A stretch of 64,000 bases of DNA, taken from assembly GCA_036736205.1 (NCBI GenBank), contig DAINMX010000002.1, forward strand, positions 16,898-80,897. The letters are read 5' to 3'. A model generated the notes under the pieces. That model had not been told where the DNA came from and did not search any database. It worked only from the letters and a program-made list of their open reading frames with translations. The DNA is from XYA12-FULL-58-9 sp001798605 (GTDB taxonomy: Bacteria > Myxococcota > XYA12-FULL-58-9). Both the position numbers and the translations under genes were made by a program. Positions 16,894 to 26,196 of the stretch are shown here, one piece after another; the first letter of the stretch is position 1, and each line of letters starts with the position of its first letter.

Positions 16894-18519
16894 TCAGGCG
16901 AGGATCTCCTGGTGCTCGCCAAACACCTCACGCAGCGTGTTTGAGACCTCACCCACCGTCGCCATGGCCCGGACCGCGTCGAGGATCTTGGGCATGAGGT
17001 TGTCGCCCCCGCGTGCAGCTTTGGACAGAACACGCAAAGCATTATCGCAGGCAGTTTGGTCGCGACCGCTGCGGACGGCGGTGAGTCGCGCCTTCTGGAT
17101 CGCCTCGGTTTCCGGGTTGGGACGCAACAGATCAGCAGGCGGGGCCGCCTTGCCGACAAAATCATTGACGCCGACGACAACCTGCTCACGGCTCTCTATC
17201 GCCAGCTGCGCACGGTAAGACGCGTCCTGGATTTGCCGTTGTGGGAAACCTTGCTCGATGGCGGCCACCATGCCGCCCATCTCGTCAATTCTACCAATCA
17301 GGGTTTGCGCCAATGTGTACAATTGGTCCGTCATGGCCTCGATCAGGTATGAGCCCCCCAACGGATCGGCAACGTCGGCAACGCCGGCCTCGTGGGCCAA
17401 GATCTGCTGTGTTCGAAGGGCAATCGTCGCAGACTTCTCAGAGGGCAACGCGAGCGCCTCATCCATCGAGTTTGTGTGCAAGCTCTGGGTCCCACCAAGC
17501 ACCGCCGCCAACGCTTGGATGGTGACCCGCACGATGTTGTTCTCCGGTTGTTGCGCGGTGAGCGTACTTCCCGCCGTCTGAGTATGAAAACGCAGCATCA
17601 ACGACCGTGGATCTTTGGCGCCAAAGCGGTCACGCATCAACGTCGCCCACAGCCTTCTCGCCGCCCGGAACTTCGAGACCTCCTCCATCAGATCGTTGTG
17701 GGCATTGAAAAAAAACGCCAAGCGCGGCGCGAACTCATCGACAGCGAGTCCAGCATCGATCGCCGCCTGCACATAGGCCATGCCGTCTGCCAAGGTGAAG
17801 GCGATCTCCTGCGCCGCTGTCGAGCCGGCTTCGCGAATGTGATAACCCGAAATCGAAATGGTGTTCCACTTGGGTACCTCACTCTTGCAGAAGGCAAAGA
17901 TGTCGGTGACCAAACGCATCGACGGCCGCGGTGGAAAAATGTAGGTGCCGCGGGCAATGTACTCTTTGAGGATGTCGTTCTGAATGGTGCCGCGCAGCTT
18001 GCCAAAGGGAACCCCCTGGCGCTCAGCCACGGCCAGAACCATGCAGAGCAGAGTGCTCGCCGTCGAGTTGATCGTCATCGACACCGAAACATCGTCGAGA
18101 GGAATACCGGTGAGCAACACCTCCATGTCTGCGAGACTGTCGATCGCCACCCCGACCTTGCCCACCTCACCGAGGGCGCGCGGAGAGTCCGAATCGTAGC
18201 CCATCTGCGTCGGCAGATCGAACGCCACGGACAAACCTGTCTGGCCCTGCTCCAACAAATAACGATAGCGGCGATTCGACTCGGCCGCATCGCCAAAGCC
18301 TGCGTATTGCCGCATGGTCCACAGGCGGGAGCGGTACATCGTCGGATGCACCCCGCGTGTGTATGGGAACTGCCCGGGCAAATCGGAGTCGTCGACATCG
18401 GCGTAGACCGGATCGAGTTCGATGCCGCTGGTCGTACTGAACGGGGACCGGCGCTCCGCCTTTGCCGCCACCGCCGGACCATAGACTTCTTTGAGCCATT
18501 GTTCGTATGCGCGTGTCAT
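16894..18519 (-). CDS. Methylmalonyl-CoA mutase-type large subunit
   Basis: 541 residues from ATG 18519. It covers only the acyl-CoA binding TIM-barrel part: the TMRQYAGFG segment, SVAFDLPTQMGYDSD, GTIQNDILKEY, FPPRPSMR, ISISGYHIREAG and LHTNSMDEALALP are all present. The cobalamin-binding domain is absent, so it must pair with a separate small subunit not found in this window. The Tyr of GYDSD and the Arg of PSMR, which in methylmalonyl-CoA mutase contact the substrate, are retained, favouring methylmalonyl-CoA over isobutyryl-CoA. The enzyme interconverts methylmalonyl-CoA and succinyl-CoA. It is divergent from the next gene by 67 bases. Confidence 0.9.
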   Translation of the reverse strand: MTRAYEQWLKEVYGPAVAAKAERRSPFSTTSGIELDPVYADVDDSDLPGQFPYTRGVHPTMYRSRLWTMRQYAGFGDAAESNRRYRYLLEQGQTGLSVAFDLPTQMGYDSDSPRALGEVGKVGVAIDSLADMEVLLTGIPLDDVSVSMTINSTASTLLCMVLAVAERQGVPFGKLRGTIQNDILKEYIARGTYIFPPRPSMRLVTDIFAFCKSEVPKWNTISISGYHIREAGSTAAQEIAFTLADGMAYVQAAIDAGLAVDEFAPRLAFFFNAHNDLMEEVSKFRAARRLWATLMRDRFGAKDPRSLMLRFHTQTAGSTLTAQQPENNIVRVTIQALAAVLGGTQSLHTNSMDEALALPSEKSATIALRTQQILAHEAGVADVADPLGGSYLIEAMTDQLYTLAQTLIGRIDEMGGMVAAIEQGFPQRQIQDASYRAQLAIESREQVVVGVNDFVGKAAPPADLLRPNPETEAIQKARLTAVRSGRDQTACDNALRVLSKAARGGDNLMPKILDAVRAMATVGEVSNTLREVFGEHQEILA

Positions 18520-18586
18520 GACCCGATCGTCTAGCACAAATTCGTATTGTGTCCCCCAGTTTGTGACGTATGGTGTTTGGAACCCG

Positions 18587-19498
18587 ATGGAAAGAATATC
18601 CACCATACTGCGTGCTGCGCCGAGGCTGTGCGCGGCCCTCGCAACAGCAACTCTGGCAACCGCGGGGTTCGTGGGTTCGCACTGTCCGGCAAATCCTCTC
18701 CAGGAGTTGGAAGGATTCGACGCCGCCGTGGCATATCTCGAGCAGAGCAGCAGCACAGGGTCGTTCGTCGTCGTTTGGCCCCCGGAGCAAGCGAGCGCCC
18801 TGCAGAGGTTGCCTGTCTCCCTACGCGCAGCGGATGCCGTTCCCTTCGAAAAGACCGACCGGCGTCAATACAGTCGCATCGCCGTCATTGGGCCAGCCGG
18901 CTTTTGCACCCCACCGGAGCTCGGTGCCGCCCTGGCCGAGCCGCGCAAGCGCTTCCACGAGGTGGAGATCGGCACCTTCCTATGGGAGACCGATGACCGC
19001 GTCGTTTTTGACTTACGCGCCGATCTGGGACAGGTGCGCCTCCTCTTGGAAGGCACCGGCACAACACTCGAGTGTGACAAGCGGCGACCGGACGGCGGCT
19101 GGAGCTGCCCCGGCAGGCCACCGTGGAATCACGTCGCGCCGACCTCACTCACGGTGGAGGGACAAAACTGGCCGGCGGTTTGGGCCCATCCGGTGGCACA
19201 ACACCAGCTCATCATCGACCTCGGAGAGCGGGAGTTGGCAGATCACATCGAAGTCTCCGCGGCCTTGGCCGACGCCGCCGTTTCCACGCCCAACGGTGCG
19301 ACCGTGCAGGTGCTGTTGGAGGTGGATGGGATGGGCAAACAAACCCTCAACCGCATTAACAGCCGTGGCATCGCTAGCATGGCCATGCCCACACAGCCCG
19401 GCACCAAGGCCAAGGTGCGACTGACGGTGAGCGCTCTCCGTGACGGTCGCCGCCACCTCGGCATCAACCTGCGGATTGTGGAAAAACGGACGCCATGA
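18587..19498 (+). CDS. Secreted protein of unknown function
   Basis: 303 residues from ATG 18587; earlier in-frame codons lie inside the divergent mutase gene. An N-terminal hydrophobic stretch (about residues 11-26) suggests a signal peptide or anchor. Residues ~40-90 contain PLQELEGFDAAVAYLEQ and a VVVWPPEQASAL strand; the C-terminal half looks like a beta-sandwich (ELADHIEVSAALADAAVS, VQVLLEVDGMGKQTL), possibly carbohydrate-binding. Its stop overlaps the start of a glycosyltransferase gene by ATGA, which implies a shared role in cell-envelope sugar transfer. I do not recognise the family. Confidence 0.65.
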   Translation: MERISTILRAAPRLCAALATATLATAGFVGSHCPANPLQELEGFDAAVAYLEQSSSTGSFVVVWPPEQASALQRLPVSLRAADAVPFEKTDRRQYSRIAVIGPAGFCTPPELGAALAEPRKRFHEVEIGTFLWETDDRVVFDLRADLGQVRLLLEGTGTTLECDKRRPDGGWSCPGRPPWNHVAPTSLTVEGQNWPAVWAHPVAQHQLIIDLGERELADHIEVSAALADAAVSTPNGATVQVLLEVDGMGKQTLNRINSRGIASMAMPTQPGTKAKVRLTVSALRDGRRHLGINLRIVEKRTP

Positions 19499-21273
19499 AC
19501 GACGAGTGTACACCTGCCGCCGAGGATGCGGCGCCGTCTGCACCTGCCACCGAGGATGCGGCGCCGTCTACACCTGCCGTCGAAGGCACCGCACCTGAAG
19601 CTATTTCGCACAGTGATAGACTCGCCGCCCATGCCGAGGGTCGGCCCTTACTCACCGCCGCGATTGTCTTTTTCTTCTTCTTGGTGATCGGCATTACCAT
19701 CGACAACAGAGTCCCCTGGACTGACGACGCCCGCTTCTATGTTCCGGCAGCCGCCGCGTATGGCGAGTGGGCGGTAGCAGCCCTGACCTTCGATAGCAAC
19801 GCCTGGTCACGCACGGGCATCGAGCATGCCTTTCGCGAAAACCACGAGCACCCTCCCGTCGGCAAGTATGCCATGGCCGCCACCTGGTTGGTGTTCCACC
19901 GCTCCACCGGCATGGTCGATGAGGTACGGGCGTGCCGCCTCGGCGTCATTCTCCTGTGGGCGATGATGGTCGCCATGGTCTTCTGGTGCATCAGTCGGAT
20001 TCGCGGACTTGGGCCGGGGTTGTTCGGCGCCTTTGCCCTCGCCACAATGCCGCGGGTTCTGTTCGACGGTCAGGTCGAGACCCTCGACCTACCCGTCGCG
20101 GCTCTCACGGTCGCCACCTTTGCCCTCCTCTGGCAGTGCCTCGAGAATCCTCGCTGGCCGATCATCGCCGCCACCGTTGTCGTCTTTGGTCTCGCACTCG
20201 GCACTAAGCTCAACGCGCCATTCTTCCTGGTGGCCCTGTTTGCTTACTGGCTACTCTTATCACCGCCGAGAAGAACGCCCCAGGGCTTGCGCCTCGGCTC
20301 GGTTCCCGTCGTCATCTTGGGGATGACTCTGGTCTCACCGCTGATTGTTTGGCTCGTGTGGCCATGGATGTGGTTCGACACCCTGGCGCGATTGCAGCAG
20401 TACCTCCAATACCACCTGCACCATTATAATATCCTCTTCTACTTTCGCGGGGTCCTCTACAGCGAAGAGGTCGCCCCGTGGTACGCGCCCACCCTATTGG
20501 CTGGGGTCACCGTTCCCGTGTGCATTCTCCTGCTCGCTGCGTTCGGTGCTTGGCTTGCGGCCCGCGCCATCGCCGCCCGCATGCGCTCGTTCCGATGCCC
20601 CGGCAATGATCCGTTGGCCGACAACGCCAACGCGCGATTTGCGGTGTTGGCGGCCATCACAGGGACGGTGCAACTCGTCGCCGTCTCACTTCCAGGAGTT
20701 CCAGTCTACGGCGGCGTCAAGCTGTTTCTTCCTGCCTTTCCCTTCATCGCCATCCTCGCCGGATTGGGTTTCGCAGAGCTGCAACAAGAAATCCAGAAGG
20801 TCGTTCAGAGAATCCACCTGCGCCCGTGGTTGAGCGGGGGACTCGCCGTCGCCCTTCTCTTGCCTGGCCTGCTCGGCGTCTTCGCCTATCACGGAGCCTG
20901 GCTGTCCTACTACAACGAGCCCGCGGGCGGCCTGCGAGGCGCCGTCGCCGCCGGATACGAGCGGCAATATTATGACCTCGCCTACCCAGAGATCCCCAAA
21001 GCCCTCAACGACTTGCTGCCCAACGGTGGCTCCGTGGCGTTTCTACCCAACCCCAAGGAATACACGCCCTACCTCGCCCGGTGGCAAAAAAGCGGCGACT
21101 TGCATCGGAACATCCGGCGGGCCCCACCCGAGAACGCTGACCTCTTGGTCCTCACCCACGAGCGGCGTTGGCAAGAGTACCCCGAACTGCAAGCTCGCTA
21201 CCGTACCCACCGGCTCGCCGCCCAACACAAGGTCGCTGGCGTACCTCTCTTTTCGATCTACGACTTGCGTTGA
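19495..21273 (+). CDS. GT39-type membrane glycosyltransferase (ArnT/PMT-like)
   Basis: 592 residues with roughly eleven membrane helices after a ~45-residue acidic and proline-rich tail. The first external loop begins RVPWTDDARFY and later shows HEHPPVGKY, matching the acidic loop and downstream HPP motif of GT39/GT83 enzymes that use polyprenyl-phosphate sugars. Such proteins transfer a sugar to protein or lipid on the outer face of the inner membrane. The soluble C-terminal segment (~470-592) is unassigned. The gene overlaps the preceding secreted protein by ATGA. The N-terminal tail is encoded by a 30-base tandem repeat. Confidence 0.8.
   Translation: MNDECTPAAEDAAPSAPATEDAAPSTPAVEGTAPEAISHSDRLAAHAEGRPLLTAAIVFFFFLVIGITIDNRVPWTDDARFYVPAAAAYGEWAVAALTFDSNAWSRTGIEHAFRENHEHPPVGKYAMAATWLVFHRSTGMVDEVRACRLGVILLWAMMVAMVFWCISRIRGLGPGLFGAFALATMPRVLFDGQVETLDLPVAALTVATFALLWQCLENPRWPIIAATVVVFGLALGTKLNAPFFLVALFAYWLLLSPPRRTPQGLRLGSVPVVILGMTLVSPLIVWLVWPWMWFDTLARLQQYLQYHLHHYNILFYFRGVLYSEEVAPWYAPTLLAGVTVPVCILLLAAFGAWLAARAIAARMRSFRCPGNDPLADNANARFAVLAAITGTVQLVAVSLPGVPVYGGVKLFLPAFPFIAILAGLGFAELQQEIQKVVQRIHLRPWLSGGLAVALLLPGLLGVFAYHGAWLSYYNEPAGGLRGAVAAGYERQYYDLAYPEIPKALNDLLPNGGSVAFLPNPKEYTPYLARWQKSGDLHRNIRRAPPENADLLVLTHERRWQEYPELQARYRTHRLAAQHKVAGVPLFSIYDLR
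19511..19583 (+). repeat. 30-base tandem repeat in glycosyltransferase N-terminus
   Basis: Units begin at 19511, 19541 and 19571 (about 2.4 copies, only a few mismatches). Each encodes a ten-residue A/P/E-rich segment such as TPAAEDAAPS. Being a multiple of three, gain or loss of copies keeps the frame and only changes the length of the cytoplasmic tail. Confidence 0.85.
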
Positions 21274-21330
21274 GCATGCCCATTCCGGCGTAACCTGATA
21301 GCATATTTGGGTCATCAGAAAGGACCTGAC

Positions 21331-24300
21331 ATGCGCTCGTCACCAGTGTGGGTCGCGATGTTGTGGGCCGGCTGCCAAGCGCCAGCCCCTGGTGTCCAAG
21401 AGTCACCCCTCGGCGCAATATCGTCACCCCAATCGGGCCAAGGTTCTGAGCGTCCTTTTGCTGCTACCTCCGGCAGCTTCACCGGTCATAGCAACCGCTA
21501 CCAGATGACTGCTCGTTGGCAACAACAGGGCATGCTGATCGAGAGGCAAAACAGCATCCACGTCGCTGCCTTGGGTCAAAGCGGCGCACCCGCCCTCGGT
21601 CGCTGTCAGTCCGACACTCCGGATGGCGCCCACTGCGGACAGCGACTGGAGATCGAAGGGCCTGGCATGATCGAGTGGTGGGAGAATCGCAAGGACGGTC
21701 TGGCCCACGGCTTCGACGTCCACCAACCTTCGACCACAGGGCTGCTGCGTGTTTCCCTGGTGGTCTCCGGTGCACGGGTGATGCTGGCCGCCAACAGTCG
21801 TAGCGCAACCTTCGTTCCCCCGTTTGGGCACCATTTCCGTTATGCAGAGCTCGAAGCCCGGGACGCCATGGGCGACTCATTGCCAGCCTGGATGGAGCCA
21901 ACCGCAGAGGGCCTGGCATTGGTCGTCGATGATGCCGCGGCTATCTATCCTGTCGTCATCGACCCACTACTCACCCCAGAGCCCTGGTCGATGAACTACC
22001 TGGCGGCATCTGTCGCTACCGCCGGAGATCTCAACGGTGACGGATTCGCCGATATCATCATCGGCGAGCCCACCTTCAATACAGGTCAAGGTAGAGTTGT
22101 CGTCTTCTACGGCTCCGCCTCGGGTTTGAGAGACACCGGCGACTGGGAGTATTTGAGCGATATGATCGCCGAGGGATTTGGCACATCCACTGCGTACGCC
22201 GGCGACGTCAACGGCGACGGATTCGGCGACATCGTCGTGGGCGCGCCATCCCTCAACGGCCCGACCGAGGCAAAAGCCTACCTCTTCTATGGCGGTCCCA
22301 ACTCTCCGCAACTGGCACATGCCTGGTCCGACGCGCCCGAAGCTGGATTTGGCATCTCCGTCGCATCAGCCGGCGATGTCAACGCCGACGGCTTTGCCGA
22401 TGTCATCGTCGGTGCCCATTTATACAGCGATGGGGAAGATGCCGAGGGCAGCGCCTGGGTCTACCTTGGCTCGACGGACGGATTGCAGTTCCCACAGGTG
22501 TGGACCTACCAGCCCAACGAAGCCCTTGCCGGTTTTGGCTTCGCTGTCGCCTCCGCAGGGGATGTCAATGCCGATGGGTACAGCGACATCGTTGTTGGCG
22601 CCAAACGTGGGAACGCCCATGTGGGCCGTGCCTATTTGTTCCGAGGTGCAGGCGACGGCATCTCTGCCGACCTCTCACAAATCCTCGATCTCGAAAGCGG
22701 TGCCGCCGGTTCACTCTTTGGTGCCACGGTCAGCACCGCAGGCGACCTCAACGGTGACGGCTACAGCGACCTCGTTGTCGGCGCTGCCGCCTACGCTGGT
22801 TCCGCCGGCGCAACCGTACTGTATTTTGGCAACGCGACAGGCCTGGGCGAGCCGATCATTATCCAAGGCGAAACGGGAGACACCCTAGGGGCTTCAGTTG
22901 CCTGTGCCGGCGACGTCAACGGCGATGGCTTCGCAGATGTCGTGGCCGGGTCTCCCAGCACTGCCAGTTCTGTGCCTCACATCACCATGATCTTCGGTGC
23001 TAGCGATGGCTTCCGCGAGGACACCCAGGCTGCAACGAGCAGTGGGAACTCGGAGTTCGGCACCAACGTCGCCGGTGCTGGCGACGTCAACGGCGACGGA
23101 TTCGGCGATGTCTTGGTGTCAGCCCCAGGCGATAAACGGGTCTATCTCTACATGGGCGCTGCATCCGCGAGCGGAACCGACGCAACATCGGTCTCGGGAG
23201 TAACCAACGAGACGCTGGGCTTCATTGTGGCTGGGGCTGGCGACATCAATGGCGACGGTTTCGATGACGCCATTGTGGGTGCGTCAGGAAACGAGTCCGC
23301 CGGTGTGGACCCATCTGCGCAAATCTTTTTTGGTCTCTCGGGCTCTTTGCGCCATGGCCCCAACATCAATCCTGGCCTTGCGGGCGCCTGGACGGTCGCC
23401 ACAGCGGGCGATACCAACGGCGATGGATACAGCGACGTCCTGGTCGGGGTGCCTGCATCAGATGCCGGGCAAGTACACATCTATTATGGCGGCTCAAACG
23501 GACTTGCCGACTCTCCCCTGACCATCGATCCGGGCGTGCCCGGATTTGGTACAGCGGTGGCTGGCGGCGAGCTCACCGGTGACGGCTTGTCCGACATCGT
23601 CGTTGGGGTGCCTTCCTCTGATGGTTCGACTGGTTTGGCACGTCTCTACCTCGGAGCCACCCTGGGAACTGGATCAGACTTGTTCGTTCCGCTCACCGCC
23701 CCAGGTGCCGGCAACCTGTTCGGAATCAGCGTCGCGTCTGTCGGGGATTTGGACAACGACGGATTCGGTGACCTCGTCATCGGCGATCCCTCGAATGATC
23801 AGAACGGCGAAGACGCTGGTGCTGTGTCCATCTACCATGGCAGTAGCGAGGGGACCGATCTCGCCCGCACCCACATGATCACCGGCCCATCCGCGGGGAT
23901 CCGATTTGGCCGCAGAGTGGCGGCGGCAGGCGACGTTGACGGCGATGGCCGCGCAGATTTTCTCGTAAGCCAGGGGAACTCTGCGGGTGGCGTCTTTCTC
24001 GTGTGTGGCTCGAGCCTCGATCTAATTGGCATCGAGCCGGTGGTCACAAACGGGAGCTACTTCGGCCGATCGTTGGCATCAGCCGGCGACGTCAACGGCG
24101 ATGGCCTCGGGGACGTTGTCATCGGCGATCTCAGCACATCAACAAGCGGCCGCGTGGCTCTCTACCTCGGTCAACGTGGTTGCAGCCTGGGCCACCTCCG
24201 CGACATCGAGCCGATTGTGCCCGATCCGTTCTTTGGGATCACACTCTCGAGCGGGGATTTCAATGGTGATGGATACGGCGATCTCCTCATTGGCGCACCA

Positions 24301-26187
24301 GAACACCCCTCTTCCCTCACCGGTGGCAGTTTCTTCGTATACTGGGGCAACGACACCAAAAACTCCGAAGCCGGCCGGCCGCTACTGGCCGTGCCATCAA
24401 CCCGTCAACTGGCAACCCCGATCGCCCCCGAGGGGATCACTGACGTGAGCAATGGCTTCACCCTGCTTATGTCGGGCGCGACGCCTTTTGGACGCAGCCG
24501 TGCCGTTGTGCAAGCAGAGGTCAAAGTTCACGGTGTGCCATTTGACGGCAAGAATCTGCTCACCGGTCGGCCTTTCGCACCATCCACCGACGCCGTCGAG
24601 ACAGCCATCGGTTTCCTCGAGGAAAAGACGCCCTACCATTGGCGCGCGCGGCTCCTGTATGACCCTGCCATGGGTCATCCCCAAGGTTGGTCCCATTGGG
24701 TATGGGGCGGGATCTCCGGACGAGCGAACGATGTTCACCTGCGCACCACCACCTGCACGATTTCCAGCCCTGACAGCAATGATATTAACTGCAATGGCAT
24801 CGACGAGAATTGCGACGGCGCCTTTGACGAAGGTTTTGTGGGGGACGCCGTGAGCTGCGGCGTGGGTGCCTGCAAGGTGACCACTTCGCTCGTGTGCAAC
24901 CTGGGCCGTATCGAAAACCCCTGTGTCCCCCTGGTGCCAGCATTCGAGGATGACACCACCTGCGACAGCGTCGACGACAACTGCAATGGCGTCACCGATG
25001 AGAATTTTAGCGAAAGCGAGACCGTCTGCGGCAAGGGGCCATGTGCCGCAACGGGCGTCCTGACCTGCACGGCTGACGGGGAGAAGGTCGACACATGTCA
25101 GCCCGCCCCGGCGCTCGCCGTAGATGATGCCACTTGCGACAGTGTGGACGATGACTGCGATGGTTTCCTCGACGAAGATGTCAATATGGATAGCTGTGCC
25201 ACGGGCGCTCTGTGCGAAGTGGCGGTCTGCAATCCCTTTATCACCCCGCCGGGTTGTTCCGTTTCCTACATCACGGGTTGCTGCACCGACGTGTCCGACT
25301 GCCCGTCGACCACCTGCCTTTCCCCTTCTTGCGTTGGCAACAACTGCATGTTGGAGGCCAGAGCCGATTGTTGCAGCAGCGAGTCTGACTGCAATGACCA
25401 GAACCCATGCACAATTGATTCCTGTGTCGCAGGTGCCTGCCAGAACGAAGCCATCGCTCACTGCTGCGTCACCGACGCCGACTGTTTCGATGAAAATCCC
25501 TGTACCTTTGACCGCTGCAACGCCGAGCGCCGTTGCATGTACAGCCCAACGAGTTGCGGCACCGACGGTCCATGTGGCGACGATTCCTCATGTTGGTACA
25601 GTGGCGCTGTGGTGAGTCTCGGTGTGGAGAGCCCAGACACCGCCGTCGTCAAAGGTGCGTTACCCACGGCCGTGATGCACATCGATCTCACCACCGAGGC
25701 CATCGGCGGCACCCTCGACACCCTGCGCCTCGGCCTCACTGGGACGACCTCCCTCGAGGCATCCCTGTTCATTGATCCCGACGGTGACGGCATCGACGGT
25801 GACACTCCACTTGCCACAGCCACCGTGACCAACGCAGAGATCCTATTCGAGGTCGGCCACACTCTTCTGCCCGCCACCACGACCACTTTCGTCGTCGCCC
25901 TGCGGCGTATCGATGCCAAGACCGGAACCTCCGCCGCAATTCTACTCGCTCTGTTGTTTGCCGTTGTGGCAGTCGCGGAGCGCCACCGTTTTGCGGTGGC
26001 GCTGGTGTGTACCCTGATGGCGTTGTCTTTGATGTCCGCTTGCGCCTACACCGCGCTGAAATTGCCGCAAATCGGTATCATCACCATCGCAACCGATGAC
26101 AGCGTCATGGTGACGCCGTCCCATAGTTCCCTGCGAATCGCAGTACGCGGTGCCCCTATCGAGAGCGCACCCTTTCGCGTCGAGTAG
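21331..26187 (+). CDS. Giant FG-GAP lipoprotein with MopE-like motifs
   Basis: About 1,618 residues from ATG 21331 (AAAGGA 6 bases upstream) with lipobox LWAGC (Cys15). After ~220 residues of beta-rich sequence, 14 FG-GAP/integrin-alpha repeats follow, each with a calcium-loop motif such as GDVNGDGFGDIVVGAP; 14 would fit two seven-bladed propellers. Next come three MopE-like putative metal-binding motifs (DINCNGIDENCDG, DSVDDNCNGVTDE, DSVDDDCDGFLDE), then a Cys-rich Dickkopf-like stretch, then two close hydrophobic helices near residues ~1540-1590 and a short tail. It is probably a surface adhesin. The hydrophobic hairpin so near the C-terminus of a lipoprotein is odd and may act as a sorting or anchoring signal. 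Confidence 0.85.
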   Translation: MRSSPVWVAMLWAGCQAPAPGVQESPLGAISSPQSGQGSERPFAATSGSFTGHSNRYQMTARWQQQGMLIERQNSIHVAALGQSGAPALGRCQSDTPDGAHCGQRLEIEGPGMIEWWENRKDGLAHGFDVHQPSTTGLLRVSLVVSGARVMLAANSRSATFVPPFGHHFRYAELEARDAMGDSLPAWMEPTAEGLALVVDDAAAIYPVVIDPLLTPEPWSMNYLAASVATAGDLNGDGFADIIIGEPTFNTGQGRVVVFYGSASGLRDTGDWEYLSDMIAEGFGTSTAYAGDVNGDGFGDIVVGAPSLNGPTEAKAYLFYGGPNSPQLAHAWSDAPEAGFGISVASAGDVNADGFADVIVGAHLYSDGEDAEGSAWVYLGSTDGLQFPQVWTYQPNEALAGFGFAVASAGDVNADGYSDIVVGAKRGNAHVGRAYLFRGAGDGISADLSQILDLESGAAGSLFGATVSTAGDLNGDGYSDLVVGAAAYAGSAGATVLYFGNATGLGEPIIIQGETGDTLGASVACAGDVNGDGFADVVAGSPSTASSVPHITMIFGASDGFREDTQAATSSGNSEFGTNVAGAGDVNGDGFGDVLVSAPGDKRVYLYMGAASASGTDATSVSGVTNETLGFIVAGAGDINGDGFDDAIVGASGNESAGVDPSAQIFFGLSGSLRHGPNINPGLAGAWTVATAGDTNGDGYSDVLVGVPASDAGQVHIYYGGSNGLADSPLTIDPGVPGFGTAVAGGELTGDGLSDIVVGVPSSDGSTGLARLYLGATLGTGSDLFVPLTAPGAGNLFGISVASVGDLDNDGFGDLVIGDPSNDQNGEDAGAVSIYHGSSEGTDLARTHMITGPSAGIRFGRRVAAAGDVDGDGRADFLVSQGNSAGGVFLVCGSSLDLIGIEPVVTNGSYFGRSLASAGDVNGDGLGDVVIGDLSTSTSGRVALYLGQRGCSLGHLRDIEPIVPDPFFGITLSSGDFNGDGYGDLLIGAPEHPSSLTGGSFFVYWGNDTKNSEAGRPLLAVPSTRQLATPIAPEGITDVSNGFTLLMSGATPFGRSRAVVQAEVKVHGVPFDGKNLLTGRPFAPSTDAVETAIGFLEEKTPYHWRARLLYDPAMGHPQGWSHWVWGGISGRANDVHLRTTTCTISSPDSNDINCNGIDENCDGAFDEGFVGDAVSCGVGACKVTTSLVCNLGRIENPCVPLVPAFEDDTTCDSVDDNCNGVTDENFSESETVCGKGPCAATGVLTCTADGEKVDTCQPAPALAVDDATCDSVDDDCDGFLDEDVNMDSCATGALCEVAVCNPFITPPGCSVSYITGCCTDVSDCPSTTCLSPSCVGNNCMLEARADCCSSESDCNDQNPCTIDSCVAGACQNEAIAHCCVTDADCFDENPCTFDRCNAERRCMYSPTSCGTDGPCGDDSSCWYSGAVVSLGVESPDTAVVKGALPTAVMHIDLTTEAIGGTLDTLRLGLTGTTSLEASLFIDPDGDGIDGDTPLATATVTNAEILFEVGHTLLPATTTTFVVALRRIDAKTGTSAAILLALLFAVVAVAERHRFAVALVCTLMALSLMSACAYTALKLPQIGIITIATDDSVMVTPSHSSLRIAVRGAPIESAPFRVE

Positions 26188-26196
26188 ACCCCACCG

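Noticed and set aside
17392..18534. Open frame of 380 codons on the plus strand
   Set aside because: Antisense to the mutase gene; composition is R/H-rich, typical of shadow translation.
24397..25461. Open frame of 354 codons on the minus strand
   Set aside because: Antisense to the FG-GAP lipoprotein at its MopE-like region; no signal or domain.
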